A DNA stretch of 24,002 nt from Candidatus Bathyarchaeota archaeon. GTDB taxonomy: Archaea > Thermoproteota > Bathyarchaeia > Bathyarchaeales > Bathyarchaeaceae. Below, piece by piece: positions 7,043-15,797 of this stretch. The position numbers were made by a program, and so were the translations under genes. Position 1 is the first letter of the stretch; the number at the start of each line of letters is the position of its first letter. Where the stretch lies: positions 231,048 to 255,049 of the forward strand of contig CP070636.1 in the NCBI GenBank assembly GCA_020356305.1, in the 5' to 3' direction. The notes beneath the pieces are model-generated. The model was given only the letters and a program-made list of their open reading frames with translations, was not told the origin of the DNA and did not search any database.

Positions 7043-8452
7043 CTAGTGAGAATGAAGGTTTTTTATTAGGTCCTGTAGCTTGTTCTTGGCTGTCGTGACG
7101 AGTTCTTCAGTGATCAGTTTCTCTGCTTTGGCTTCCTCCAGTTTTTCTTCATCCAACTTTCTTACTGTCCCGTTCGGCCAAATACAAATGTCAACCTCTA
7201 GGTCCACGTAACGAATTCCATGCGGATAAAGTTCTATAGGGGTATTCAGGTTAATGTACGTCCCTTTGTAGTCTCCCTCCTTCGAAAAATACTGGGTTTC
7301 GAAATGCCAATCTCCAACCTTGGCTTCGGTAATGGCGCGGTCTCCAAGATCTTTTGGAGTTCCAAGGCCGTCGTAAACCCCTTTTTTCTCAAAAACTCGG
7401 CTCAGTCGAAGCGTTGACTGATCATGGTTGAAGGCGTCCACCAAGGCTTCTCCCAAATCCAACACCTTCCCGTCAAGTTTTACATGCTCCATTGATATCA
7501 CAGAACCCACTGTAGGAAACTCTGCTTCCACAGTCTGTTTGAAAACGTCTTTCACCTTTGCAGGAGAATAGCCTTTCTCCAACAGTCTCTCCGCCATGTC
7601 TAGCGCCAATGAAATCCGTCTTCCACACGCCTTGTAGTAGTGATGCCCTTCCATCGTTGGTGCAACACACCTACGAAACTCATCTAGCTTCATCTTTGAC
7701 AGGGAAGGAAACTCCACATTCAGAAAGCTCCGTCCCTCCCATAGCATTGCAGGCGCTTCCACACGCTCGGCTTGCTCCACAACAGCTCGTCTCTCTCTAG
7801 CCAGGCGTGTGACTTCCTCCCGCAGCACTTCATCCGACTGACGGGCAGCAGCAGTACGCCAAAGAATTCCCCAGTTTGGAGGGATCAGCTCCTCCCCAAG
7901 TTTCTGGAGCCGGAACCTAATCTGGGGATCTCGAATCTTCTGGCTGACCCTAACTAGATGCTCAGGCATCAAAACCGCGTATCTCCCAGGAAACTCTATC
8001 GCTGTGGTTAAGATCGGCTTTCTAGCTCCCATCCTTCTTCTCTCAACCTGAACCACAATCTGCTTCAGCTCAGGATTCACGACCTCTATGTTCGCGATCT
8101 TGCCCAACACTACCCCAATGTCAACTACGAATGCGTGACTTCTGAGATCCTCCTCTTCTATTAACCCCTTGTAAATTCCATCAGCTGTGACCGCCCACCT
8201 CCTAACTATGACGTCGTCTAAGCGGGACTGCGCAATAGAGCAAAACGTGTTGATACTTTCAGCTTTCCCCAGCGCCTGAACTCCCTGTCGATCAAACCGA
8301 TCATTGACGTCAAGATCAGGCGACTCATCGCATTCGTCTAATCCGAATCTTTCCCTCAGGGTGATCGAAGGTTGAACAATGTCGAACCCATTGTCAAGAA
8401 GAAGCTTCGTTAAAGCAGTTGAATATATTCCTCGAACCCGAGCCTTCGCCAT
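7043..8452 (-). CDS. FAU-1-type ribonuclease / AU-rich RNA-binding protein
   Basis: Archaeal FAU-1 binds AU-rich RNA and has RNase E/G-like activity, with a reported role in rRNA maturation. This protein has 469 residues, close to the family norm. It starts MAKARVRGIYSTALTKLLL, has an S1-like N-terminal half (RSHAFVVDIGVVLGKI, FPGRYAVLMPEHLVRVSQKI, and PPNWGILWRTAA as in RNase E/G), and ends in a DUF402-type domain (GDWHFETQYFSKEGDYKGTY, NTPIELYPHGIRYVDLEVDI). The frame is open to 8506, but GAGGAGGG at 8459-8466 suits ATG at 8452 (spacing 6) or at 8455 (spacing 3). With either start the gene begins 13-16 bases after rtcA, so the two form an RNA-processing operon. Confidence 0.9.
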   Translation of the reverse strand: MAKARVRGIYSTALTKLLLDNGFDIVQPSITLRERFGLDECDESPDLDVNDRFDRQGVQALGKAESINTFCSIAQSRLDDVIVRRWAVTADGIYKGLIEEEDLRSHAFVVDIGVVLGKIANIEVVNPELKQIVVQVERRRMGARKPILTTAIEFPGRYAVLMPEHLVRVSQKIRDPQIRFRLQKLGEELIPPNWGILWRTAAARQSDEVLREEVTRLARERRAVVEQAERVEAPAMLWEGRSFLNVEFPSLSKMKLDEFRRCVAPTMEGHHYYKACGRRISLALDMAERLLEKGYSPAKVKDVFKQTVEAEFPTVGSVISMEHVKLDGKVLDLGEALVDAFNHDQSTLRLSRVFEKKGVYDGLGTPKDLGDRAITEAKVGDWHFETQYFSKEGDYKGTYINLNTPIELYPHGIRYVDLEVDICIWPNGTVRKLDEEKLEEAKAEKLITEELVTTAKNKLQDLIKNLHSH

Positions 8453-8458
8453 CATCGT

Positions 8459-8466
8459 CCCTCCTC
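8459..8466 (-). promoter_or_regulatory. Strong ribosome binding site for the FAU-1 gene
   Basis: GAGGAGGG on the minus strand lies 6 bases before the ATG at 8452 and 3 before the adjacent ATG at 8455. It rules out the longer upstream reading that would overlap rtcA. Confidence 0.65.
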
Positions 8467-8468
8467 TG

Positions 8469-9509
8469 CTAAGCTTCAATCTTCTCAATTCGATAAAGAT
8501 TGCCAAGCTTGGTAACTTGAAACTTCACACCCAAAATCTTCTGGGTAAGCCAAAGGTTTGTATCTAGATGGGCAGTCATGGAACGAGCAAGATAAACCGA
8601 GTTGCCCTCAGCCAAAGCAACATAGGGGACCAGCAGATCAGCGAGATGCGTATCAACTGTGGCCCTAGCTTCTATCTCCTTGAAGAGGTTCTCAGCAGCT
8701 TCACGACCCACCACCTCGCTGACTTTGCGAAGTTCGCCAATAGCGTCGCCTCCCAACAGCACGTCCGCACTGCTTTTTGCCCATAGTACGAGCGAGCTTC
8801 CTTTCTGAAGCGGATTGGACATATCGTTAACCACTTTAATCTCTGCCTCAAAACTGCGGGCCCTGAGATACTGGTTGGCTGCCCTAGCTTGGCGCTCCGC
8901 AACCTTCCGATCTGCTAGAAAGGTGCATACAGAAACTCCGCGTAGCTCCTCTATTTTTCCAAACTTGTCAAGTCGCAAAGGATCCAGTTTTTGGCAAGGC
9001 TCAACCGCCATTGAAACTTCGCCCATGCCTTTGGGATAGTAGCCATACTTTCGGATGGTTAGGTAAGCCTTCAAACCCATTCGCTCAAGTGTGGGAAGAA
9101 GCACGTGTTTCAGATAATTTATGGTGGGGGCATGACGAACATCGGTGCCACCCTTCACCACGTGAATGTTCGCTGTGCGTTTGGCACAGACACAAAGCGG
9201 CAACACTGTCAACAAGAGCATGGGAATGCTGCCGGCGGTTCCAATCTCAGCACGTATTTCGCCTCCTTTGATCTCGCGAGGCTCAAACCAAAGTTCACGG
9301 GAGCCCAACGTGGCACCTCTAGTCTCCGCACTGCAAAGCCTCGCCGCCGTGAGTGTAGCCTCAAGATGCTGAGGCCGCAAACCTGGCTGGCTTCGATTTT
9401 CACGGATGTTGTAAATGTGCAACGGCTCACCGAGAATGCCAGCTAGGGCTATTGCTAGGCGCAAGATGGTGCCGCTCCCGCTCTTTTGGCTGCCGTCAAC
9501 TTCCAGCAC
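8469..9509 (-). CDS. rtcA: RNA 3'-terminal phosphate cyclase (RtcA)
   Basis: Converts RNA 3'-phosphate ends to 2',3'-cyclic phosphate using ATP through an enzyme-AMP intermediate. Counting from GTG at 9509 (346 residues): substrate-loop residues SQPGLRPQHLEA around 40-51, GTAGSIPMLLL near 90-100, GGTDV near 120, YYPKGMG near 157-163, ADLLVP with D291, and the nucleophile region TAHLDTN with H314. GTG is preferred because GGAGG sits 7 bases before it and the product then begins LEVDGS, like typical family members. A TTG at 9515 lies only 1 base after that site. Oddities: the usual GEGGGQ loop reads KSGSGT here, and the usual glutamine after GTAGS..L.L is leucine. Operon with FAU-1. Confidence 0.88.
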   Translation of the reverse strand: MLEVDGSQKSGSGTILRLAIALAGILGEPLHIYNIRENRSQPGLRPQHLEATLTAARLCSAETRGATLGSRELWFEPREIKGGEIRAEIGTAGSIPMLLLTVLPLCVCAKRTANIHVVKGGTDVRHAPTINYLKHVLLPTLERMGLKAYLTIRKYGYYPKGMGEVSMAVEPCQKLDPLRLDKFGKIEELRGVSVCTFLADRKVAERQARAANQYLRARSFEAEIKVVNDMSNPLQKGSSLVLWAKSSADVLLGGDAIGELRKVSEVVGREAAENLFKEIEARATVDTHLADLLVPYVALAEGNSVYLARSMTAHLDTNLWLTQKILGVKFQVTKLGNLYRIEKIEA

Positions 9510-9516
9510 TCTCAAG

Positions 9517-9521
9517 CCTCC
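9517..9521 (-). promoter_or_regulatory. Ribosome binding site deciding the rtcA start
   Basis: GGAGG on the minus strand is 7 bases from GTG (9509) but 1 base from TTG (9515). The spacing supports the GTG start. Confidence 0.55.
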
Positions 9522-9647
9522 AATTGATCATTCTCGATTTAATCTAAAAGCTTCTTCGACGCTGCAATTAAGAGCTCACTTTTTCTGGTTTTCTCTACCA
9601 ATCAATTGTCAATTTCTTCTTATGCGCGCGTAGTCTAATTTTGAAAT

Positions 9648-9656
9648 AAATTATAA
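9648..9656 (+). promoter_or_regulatory. TATA box upstream of the 118-residue gene
   Basis: AAATTATAAG-like sequence lies about 35-43 bases before the ATG at 9691, which places a transcript start near 9680. An SD site GAGG follows 7 bases before the ATG. The 181 bases between the rtcA start (9509) and this gene otherwise hold only AT-rich promoter-like sequence for the two divergent genes. Confidence 0.45.
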
Positions 9657-9690
9657 GGCAGAAACGAAAAAGTAGTAAAGAGGTTTGATC

Positions 9691-10047
9691 ATGAGCGAAA
9701 AGAAGTTGAGTGAGGAAAAGCTACTTCAACGAATCGACGAGCTTCTCAGCGTTCTGAATATGATATCTAGAGACCTTACAGATGTCGCGAAACGTTTAAG
9801 GGAGACCAGCCCTCCCACCGTTGCGCCTACTGAAGAAGCGCAAACAATCGACAACGCTAAAATGTTGTTTCCTGAGGATTTAGAGAAAATGTTAACTTTT
9901 GAGGAAACAGGAAACTACATTGTGATAAAGCCGCGCCAATACTTGGGATCGGAAAACTTCGCCAAAATCGCATCTATCGTCCGAGACGCAGGAGGAGAAT
10001 ACATCAGCGCGGGAAAAGAGTCTCATTTTCGAATTTTCAAGCAGTGA
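9691..10047 (+). CDS. Unrecognised 118-residue protein: coiled coil plus conserved-looking C-terminal module
   Basis: No named family recognised. Residues about 1-42 are charged and heptad-like (KLLQRIDELLSVLNMISRDL), suggesting a coiled coil. A proline-rich hinge (SPPTVAPTEE) follows. The last ~50 residues form a compact module, EETGNYIVIKPRQYLGSENF then AKIASIVRDAGGEYISAGKE and SHFRI, with a beta-helix-beta pattern and a possible basic/aromatic ligand-binding face. The ATG at 9691 is chosen over an in-frame TTG at 9685, because the SD site GAGG lies 7 bases before the ATG. It stands alone, divergent from rtcA and facing the surE remnant. A small oligomeric nucleic-acid-associated protein is possible, but that is speculation. 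Confidence 0.75.
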   Translation: MSEKKLSEEKLLQRIDELLSVLNMISRDLTDVAKRLRETSPPTVAPTEEAQTIDNAKMLFPEDLEKMLTFEETGNYIVIKPRQYLGSENFAKIASIVRDAGGEYISAGKESHFRIFKQ

Positions 10048-10057
10048 TCAACCGAAG

Positions 10058-10282
10058 TTATCGTTTACCATGCACACATACGGCATAGGCTTTTGAGCCA
10101 TCTCTTAGTTGGGTCTCCAAAATTTCGACGTGTTTGTGGGCAGTAAAGGCTTTTCCAATATCGCCTCAGTCCTCTTTCGGAGTAACAACGATCACTTGGC
10201 CAAGCTCTTCTAAATGCTTCTCCAGGACGAACAAGCCGACGGATTGTATGTCATCGTCGTTGACTAACAGAATACATGGCAT
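10058..10282 (-). pseudogene. surE: Truncated, decayed surE (5'/3'-nucleotidase) remnant
   Basis: Translating the minus strand from ATG at 10282 gives ILLVNDDDIQSVGLFVLEKH followed by LEELGQVIVVTPKED, then an in-frame TGA (10168-10166). In the same frame it continues as GDIGKAFTAHKHVEILETQL and RDGSKAYAVCV before a TAA at 10058. This matches the first ~75 residues of SurE: the NDDG metal motif (here NDDD), GLxxLxxxLEELG, VVxPxxxQSG (the QSG is lost at the stop), GKAxTxHK, and SKAYAVxG. The remaining ~170 residues of a normal SurE are absent. A glycine-to-aspartate change, a nonsense codon and the truncation together mark it as a dead gene. No insertion sequence is visible nearby. It fills most of the 305-base gap here. 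Confidence 0.8.
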
Positions 10283-10352
10283 GTACCTTCATCCTAGGTT
10301 GACCCTGACGATATCTATCATAGAGATAAACCTTCGCCAATGACAAAATTCG

Positions 10353-11475
<1,123 letters not shown>

Positions 11476-11487
11476 CGAGGCTCATAA

Positions 11488-12369
11488 TTGAAAGTTGAGG
11501 CTGAGTGTGCCGCGTGTGTTCTTCAACGAGGATTGCTAGAAATCGAAAAAGCAACCAGCGACGTTTACATGCAGTTTAAGACTATGTCCGCTCTCGTGAC
11601 TCTCCTAACCAATGAATTCCAACCCACAGCTATTGCAGCCCACCTTGGAACGAAAAGAGACAGAATAGTAAAGGAAGTGACCGGCAATCCAGACCCTTAT
11701 GCAAAAGCGAAACAGACAAGCAATCAGAGGGCCTTGGAAATCCTTCCAACGGCTAAGAACATGATTTTGAGCGAGCCTTCGACAGAATCTCGGTTTCGAA
11801 AATCCTGTCTGTACTCAATGGTAGGCAACATCATAGAATTCGATATCCCAAATCATGTATTCAAATTCGAGGAATTGGGAACACTGATTAAGAGGGCCGA
11901 AGAAGACCTGGCTATCGACGAAATCTCAAAAATCTTAGAAATAGCCAGAAAGTCCAAGAGCATCTTATACCTGACCGACAACGCTGGAGAGATAGCGCTT
12001 GACACGCTGCTCGTCGAAGAATTGAAAAGGTTTGGAGCACAAGTCACGGTGGCGGTCAAGAGTAACCCAATACTCAACGACGCAACTATGGAAGACGTCA
12101 CATATGTGGGGATGGACGAGATTGCAGATGACGTGATCACCACGGGAACAGACTCTGTTGGTTTGGTTATTGAGGAATGCTCCAGGGAATTTCTGAGTCT
12201 TCACAGCTCAGCTGACTTGGTGGTGGCTAAGGGCATGGGATACGCTGAAACACTCACAGAATACCCTCTGACAACTCCACACGCACTCTTGTTACGGACA
12301 AAATGTCGACCAGTTGCCAACTTCTTTCGCGTGGGTAGAAACAAGAATGTTGCCAAGCTGATACTTTAG
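11488..12369 (+). CDS. DUF89 family damage-control phosphatase (ARMT1-like)
   Basis: DUF89 proteins are metal-dependent phosphatases proposed to remove damaged or unwanted phosphometabolites such as sugar phosphates. The 293-residue protein has an N-terminal CxxC (C7, C10 in ECAACVLQRG), as in the archaeal/bacterial subfamily. The metal and phosphate motifs are LTDNAGEIALD (162-172, with D164 and N165), VKSNPILNDATMED (190-203, with D198), DLVVAKGMGYAETL (243-256, with D243 and K248) and a final segment KCRPVANFFRVGRNKNVAKL. The start is TTG at 11488, with GAGG 7 bases upstream. It sits 12 bases after tpiA and is probably co-transcribed, hinting at a triose- or hexose-phosphate clean-up role (inference). 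Confidence 0.88.
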   Translation: MKVEAECAACVLQRGLLEIEKATSDVYMQFKTMSALVTLLTNEFQPTAIAAHLGTKRDRIVKEVTGNPDPYAKAKQTSNQRALEILPTAKNMILSEPSTESRFRKSCLYSMVGNIIEFDIPNHVFKFEELGTLIKRAEEDLAIDEISKILEIARKSKSILYLTDNAGEIALDTLLVEELKRFGAQVTVAVKSNPILNDATMEDVTYVGMDEIADDVITTGTDSVGLVIEECSREFLSLHSSADLVVAKGMGYAETLTEYPLTTPHALLLRTKCRPVANFFRVGRNKNVAKLIL

Positions 12370-12416
12370 CCACAATGTCGCTATTGCCAAAACAAATTCA
12401 ACATGGATGATGAAAA

Positions 12417-14522
12417 ATGGAGCTCGCCTTGCCAGAAATTCACCTCGGACCAAATGTTCTTTCGGATTTCAACAAGGCGATTCGGATGGAATGGCTGGTA
12501 ACCAACGGGTTAGGCGGATACGCCTCTTCCACAGTGCTGGGGATCAATACCCGAAAGTATCACGGTCTACTGATTGCTGCTTTCAATCCGCCCATAGATC
12601 GAAGAGTTCTCCTAACCAAACTGGATGAAGAAGTCGAGATTGGAAGCAAATCCTACTCGATCGGTTCCAACGAGTTTGAGCACGGCGTCCAACCTGAGGG
12701 GTATCGGTTTCTCTCAGGCTTCACACTCGACCCCTTACCAACTTACAAATATGCCATAGAAAACGTTCAACTTCAGAAAACCATCTTCATGCCACAAGGA
12801 AAGAACGCAACCATCGTAAAGTACGACATCTTCAATCCTCACGATGATAAGGTGTCCATCCGCGTTTTTCCGTTAGTCAATAGTAGACATTTCCATTCCC
12901 TCACAGATAAAGAAACGCTGAGTTGGGATATCATTCAAAAACCCTTTGAAGAAGGGGTGATCATTCATCCGTCAGTTCCGCTATCACATCTAATTATTTC
13001 TTCAGACAACGGTCAATATTTTGCCGGAAAAGGAGAATGGATCAGACGTATTCATTTTCGCGTGGACAGCTCACGAAGAGAGAGTTGCCATGACGACGGT
13101 TATAACCCTGGATGGTTCGAGGTTAAAGCAGCTCCCGAAGAGCGAACAGAAGTTCATGTTGCTGCCGTAGCGGCAAAAACAGAAGAGGACGTGAAGAGCA
13201 CCTATTCATCGCTTTTCAAAGGCATAAATGCGCTGCGTCTTAACGAGTTAGAGCACCGAGAAGGTTTGATTGCAAAGTTCCGAAACCAGCACAGTGACAT
13301 TAGAAGCAAGAACTGGCTGAAGTGGCTGGTTTTGGCCACAGACTCCTTCGTGGTGAACCGAAAGACAACCAAAACAAAATCAGTGATCGCTGGTTATCCG
13401 TGGTTTGAGGACTGGGGTAGAGATTCGCTGATCTCCCTGCCAGGGCTGACGTTGATAACTGGGAGGTTTGAGGACGCAAAACAGATCTTGCTTACATTTA
13501 AACACTATTGCCAAGAGGGCGTAATTCCAAACAGGTTCCCAGATCAGGCAGACGGAAAACCGGACTACAACACTGTGGACGCGACACTCTGGTACTTCAA
13601 CGCGGTTCTTCAGTACATGAAATACACGGGAGACCAGGATTTCGTCCATGAAGAGCTTTGGAGTCTCTTGAGATCAATTGTTGAACATCATCGCCAAGGA
13701 ACCCCGAATCGAATACGTTTGGACGACGACGGGTTGATCGAACACGGTCCGCAATTGACGTGGATGGACGCCATGGTAAACAATGAGTCTGTCACACCGA
13801 GAGATGGAAAAGCTGTGGAGATCCAGGCTTTATGGTACAACGCCCTCAAAACGATGGAACTGCTGGCAACATCTTTCAATGAGAAGGAGCATGCAGAGGA
13901 ATATTCCCTCTTGGCAGAGCGGGCTAGAAAGAGTTTCGTGGAGAAGTTTTGGAACCCGCAGATGGGTTGCTTGTTCGACGTGATTCGCGGCGAACAGAAG
14001 GACGCTTCTCTCAGACCAAGCCAGGTGATCGCCGTTGCGCTAGACTTTTCCATTCTTGACAAAACAATGAGCGAGAAAACAATTGAGACTGTTTGGAAAA
14101 GACTTTTCGCTGCCTATGGCCTGAAAACCCTGGCACAGGACGACCCGCGCTATGTTGGAAAATACTTAGGAGATTGGAACCAACGCAACAAAGCCTACCA
14201 CAACGGCACAGCTTGGGCTTGGCTCCTAGGCCCTTTTACCACCGCCTTCTTGAAGGTGAAGAACCACGAGGAGCACTGGCGCATCTTCGCCTTTGACACA
14301 TTTCTTCAGCCACTCTTTGATAAAGAAACTTTTCGAGCTGGACTGGGGACAATAAGTGAAATATTTGACGGCGACCCACCCCACACGTCTAGGGGAGCCA
14401 TAGCGCAGGCTTGGAGCGTGGCAGAACCTCTGAGGGCTTTTGTTGAAGATGTCATGTTGAAGAGACCCCCATACGAACGAAGAATCCTAGGAACGCGCGA
14501 AACAGTTTCAAATGAAAAATAG
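12417..14522 (+). CDS. Glycogen debranching enzyme, archaeal type (amylo-alpha-1,6-glucosidase, GH133)
   Basis: Removes alpha-1,6 branches during glycogen breakdown. The 701-residue protein has the archaeal debranching layout. An N-terminal beta-rich domain begins MEWLVTNGLGGYASSTVLGI with NTRKYHGLLIAA (about residues 24-55). An (alpha/alpha)6 catalytic domain runs from about 290 to 685, with IAGYPWFEDWGRDSLISLPG near 324-343, NTVDATLWYFNAV near 382-394, GPQLTWMDA near 444-452, and NGTAWAWLLGPF near 599-610. The start is ATG at 12417, 47 bases after the DUF89 gene. The strand and short gap allow read-through from the tpiA operon. It works with the GH57 enzyme and the two GT4 synthase-like proteins downstream. 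Confidence 0.93.
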   Translation: MELALPEIHLGPNVLSDFNKAIRMEWLVTNGLGGYASSTVLGINTRKYHGLLIAAFNPPIDRRVLLTKLDEEVEIGSKSYSIGSNEFEHGVQPEGYRFLSGFTLDPLPTYKYAIENVQLQKTIFMPQGKNATIVKYDIFNPHDDKVSIRVFPLVNSRHFHSLTDKETLSWDIIQKPFEEGVIIHPSVPLSHLIISSDNGQYFAGKGEWIRRIHFRVDSSRRESCHDDGYNPGWFEVKAAPEERTEVHVAAVAAKTEEDVKSTYSSLFKGINALRLNELEHREGLIAKFRNQHSDIRSKNWLKWLVLATDSFVVNRKTTKTKSVIAGYPWFEDWGRDSLISLPGLTLITGRFEDAKQILLTFKHYCQEGVIPNRFPDQADGKPDYNTVDATLWYFNAVLQYMKYTGDQDFVHEELWSLLRSIVEHHRQGTPNRIRLDDDGLIEHGPQLTWMDAMVNNESVTPRDGKAVEIQALWYNALKTMELLATSFNEKEHAEEYSLLAERARKSFVEKFWNPQMGCLFDVIRGEQKDASLRPSQVIAVALDFSILDKTMSEKTIETVWKRLFAAYGLKTLAQDDPRYVGKYLGDWNQRNKAYHNGTAWAWLLGPFTTAFLKVKNHEEHWRIFAFDTFLQPLFDKETFRAGLGTISEIFDGDPPHTSRGAIAQAWSVAEPLRAFVEDVMLKRPPYERRILGTRETVSNEK

Positions 14523-14531
14523 CGGGAAATG

Positions 14532-15332
14532 TTAGTTTTGGAGATAACTCCAATCTAGTGCGCGCGCAGTTTTGCGCTTTAGTATTTTCTGGAAGAAAAG
14601 GACGATTGCAACAATGATGCTCATTAATATCATCGATCCTCGGAGAAGGATGGCCAAGTCCAGTGATGTTGCTACACCAATGAACCCCAGAGCATCGTAT
14701 GCGCCGTGGATGATTGCGGGCACAAGAAGATTCCCGCCTGAGAGATAATACGTGGCTGCCATGGCCATGCCGAAGGTCGTCAAGTTCGTGAACAAGACAA
14801 TAGAGGCGATCTCGTATACAACGGCATAATAGAGGTGAATAGCAGCGAACAATGTTGACGAAATGAAGGCGAGGCTCAGCCAGTGGCGATCTTTGAAAAG
14901 GCTGAGCAAACCACCGTATACGAAACCTGTGAAGATGTACTCTTCAACTGGTCCTACAAGAAGCAGAGAAAACCATGCCATAAGCCATGCCAGTTCACGC
15001 TCTACGTCAAGCGCCGGATTGGGTTGGTCTAAGAGACTCAGCGCTGTGGGATCAACTGCCGCCATTATTAGAAGAATCACAATAGATACCAGCATACCCA
15101 GAACTGTGAAAGCACCGAAAAAACCCAAGCCAAACTTCAAAGCAGTGAAGGTGCGACTGAAGGCCTTCCGAATTATTTCTGATCCCCAGAGTAAGCTCGT
15201 AGCTAATAGCGGGACTCCGTAAACTATGATGATGCCCAAGATTGGATGGAGACTTTCAATGAAATACTGGGAATAGACTGAAGCGAAGACTACGCATAGC
15301 CCAACAAGATACGACTTCTTTGTGATCGGCAT
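14532..15332 (-). CDS. CPBP-family intramembrane protease homologue with altered motif 1
   Basis: The 266-residue protein has about seven or eight hydrophobic segments. Three CPBP (CAAX protease/bacteriocin-processing, ABI) motifs are recognisable: E130-E131 in GPVEEYIFTG, F162-A-A-I-H166, and H209-G-A-Y-D213. The canonical first motif is EExxxR, but the arginine position is threonine (T135) here; the other catalytic residues are kept. The ATG at 15332 is used; a TTG two codons earlier (15338) is an alternative. It converges on the debranching enzyme gene with a 9-base gap. Its role is unclear; it may process a membrane protein or be an inactive relative. Confidence 0.8.
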   Translation of the reverse strand: MPITKKSYLVGLCVVFASVYSQYFIESLHPILGIIIVYGVPLLATSLLWGSEIIRKAFSRTFTALKFGLGFFGAFTVLGMLVSIVILLIMAAVDPTALSLLDQPNPALDVERELAWLMAWFSLLLVGPVEEYIFTGFVYGGLLSLFKDRHWLSLAFISSTLFAAIHLYYAVVYEIASIVLFTNLTTFGMAMAATYYLSGGNLLVPAIIHGAYDALGFIGVATSLDLAILLRGSMILMSIIVAIVLFFQKILKRKTARALDWSYLQN

Positions 15333-15797
15333 TTCCAAACCGGATTATTATCTCTTGGCGAAGGGCTTTAGTCTTTCGTAGGGGACGCCCGCTAGAAGTC
15401 AACTGGGTACTCAAGAAAACTTATGACTTCATACACGCAAACGGATGCTGTTTTCGGTGACTTGGCGTTCAAATGTGTAGCCTAAGATAATAAATCTTTA
15501 AAAGGGCTATGGCCGTCTTTCAATCTCGTGGTGTACGCATTGACCGTTCTGTTAAAATCTCCTTCACCGATCACTATGTTTGTGAAGGGCTTCAAACTCG
15601 CTACGTACACTTTCTTTGTGCATTCCACCCTTTATTCTTACAACCATTCTTTAAACAAGACCAGCTATCTCAGCATCAAAGGGGGAATCGCAAAAAAAAT
15701 ATTGCTGACAACCAATCACAAACAATTAAATATAGCATTTAACGAGACACTTGTTACCTCTGCAAACGAAGTATCTGTACAATCTTGAAGGAGAAGC
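15333..15797. other. 465-base stretch without a convincing gene
   Basis: The stretch lies upstream of the GH57 gene and of the divergent CPBP gene. On the plus strand it holds a TATA-like CTTTAAAAGG near 15496-15505 and another, TTAAATATA, at 15726-15734. Two overlapping open frames (15509-15742 and 15528-15788) lack SD sites and recognisable sequence. I see no tRNA cloverleaf and no C/D-box pair. It may be a long regulatory leader for GH57, or may contain a small leaderless gene starting at GTG 15528. Confidence 0.4.
15726..15734 (+). promoter_or_regulatory. TATA box upstream of the GH57 gene
   Basis: TTAAATATA lies about 64-72 bases before the GTG start, which predicts a transcript start near 15760 and a leader of ~38 bases containing the SD site AAGGAGA. 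Confidence 0.5.

Noticed and set aside
10134..10343. Plus-strand open frame of 69 codons
   Set aside because: It lies antisense to the surE remnant, has no SD site, and its sequence is unlike any family.
15509..15788. Two overlapping open frames of 77 and 86 codons upstream of GH57
   Set aside because: No SD site, no recognisable motif, and two long frames overlapping each other suggest chance in stop-poor sequence. Kept only as a possibility in the gap entry.
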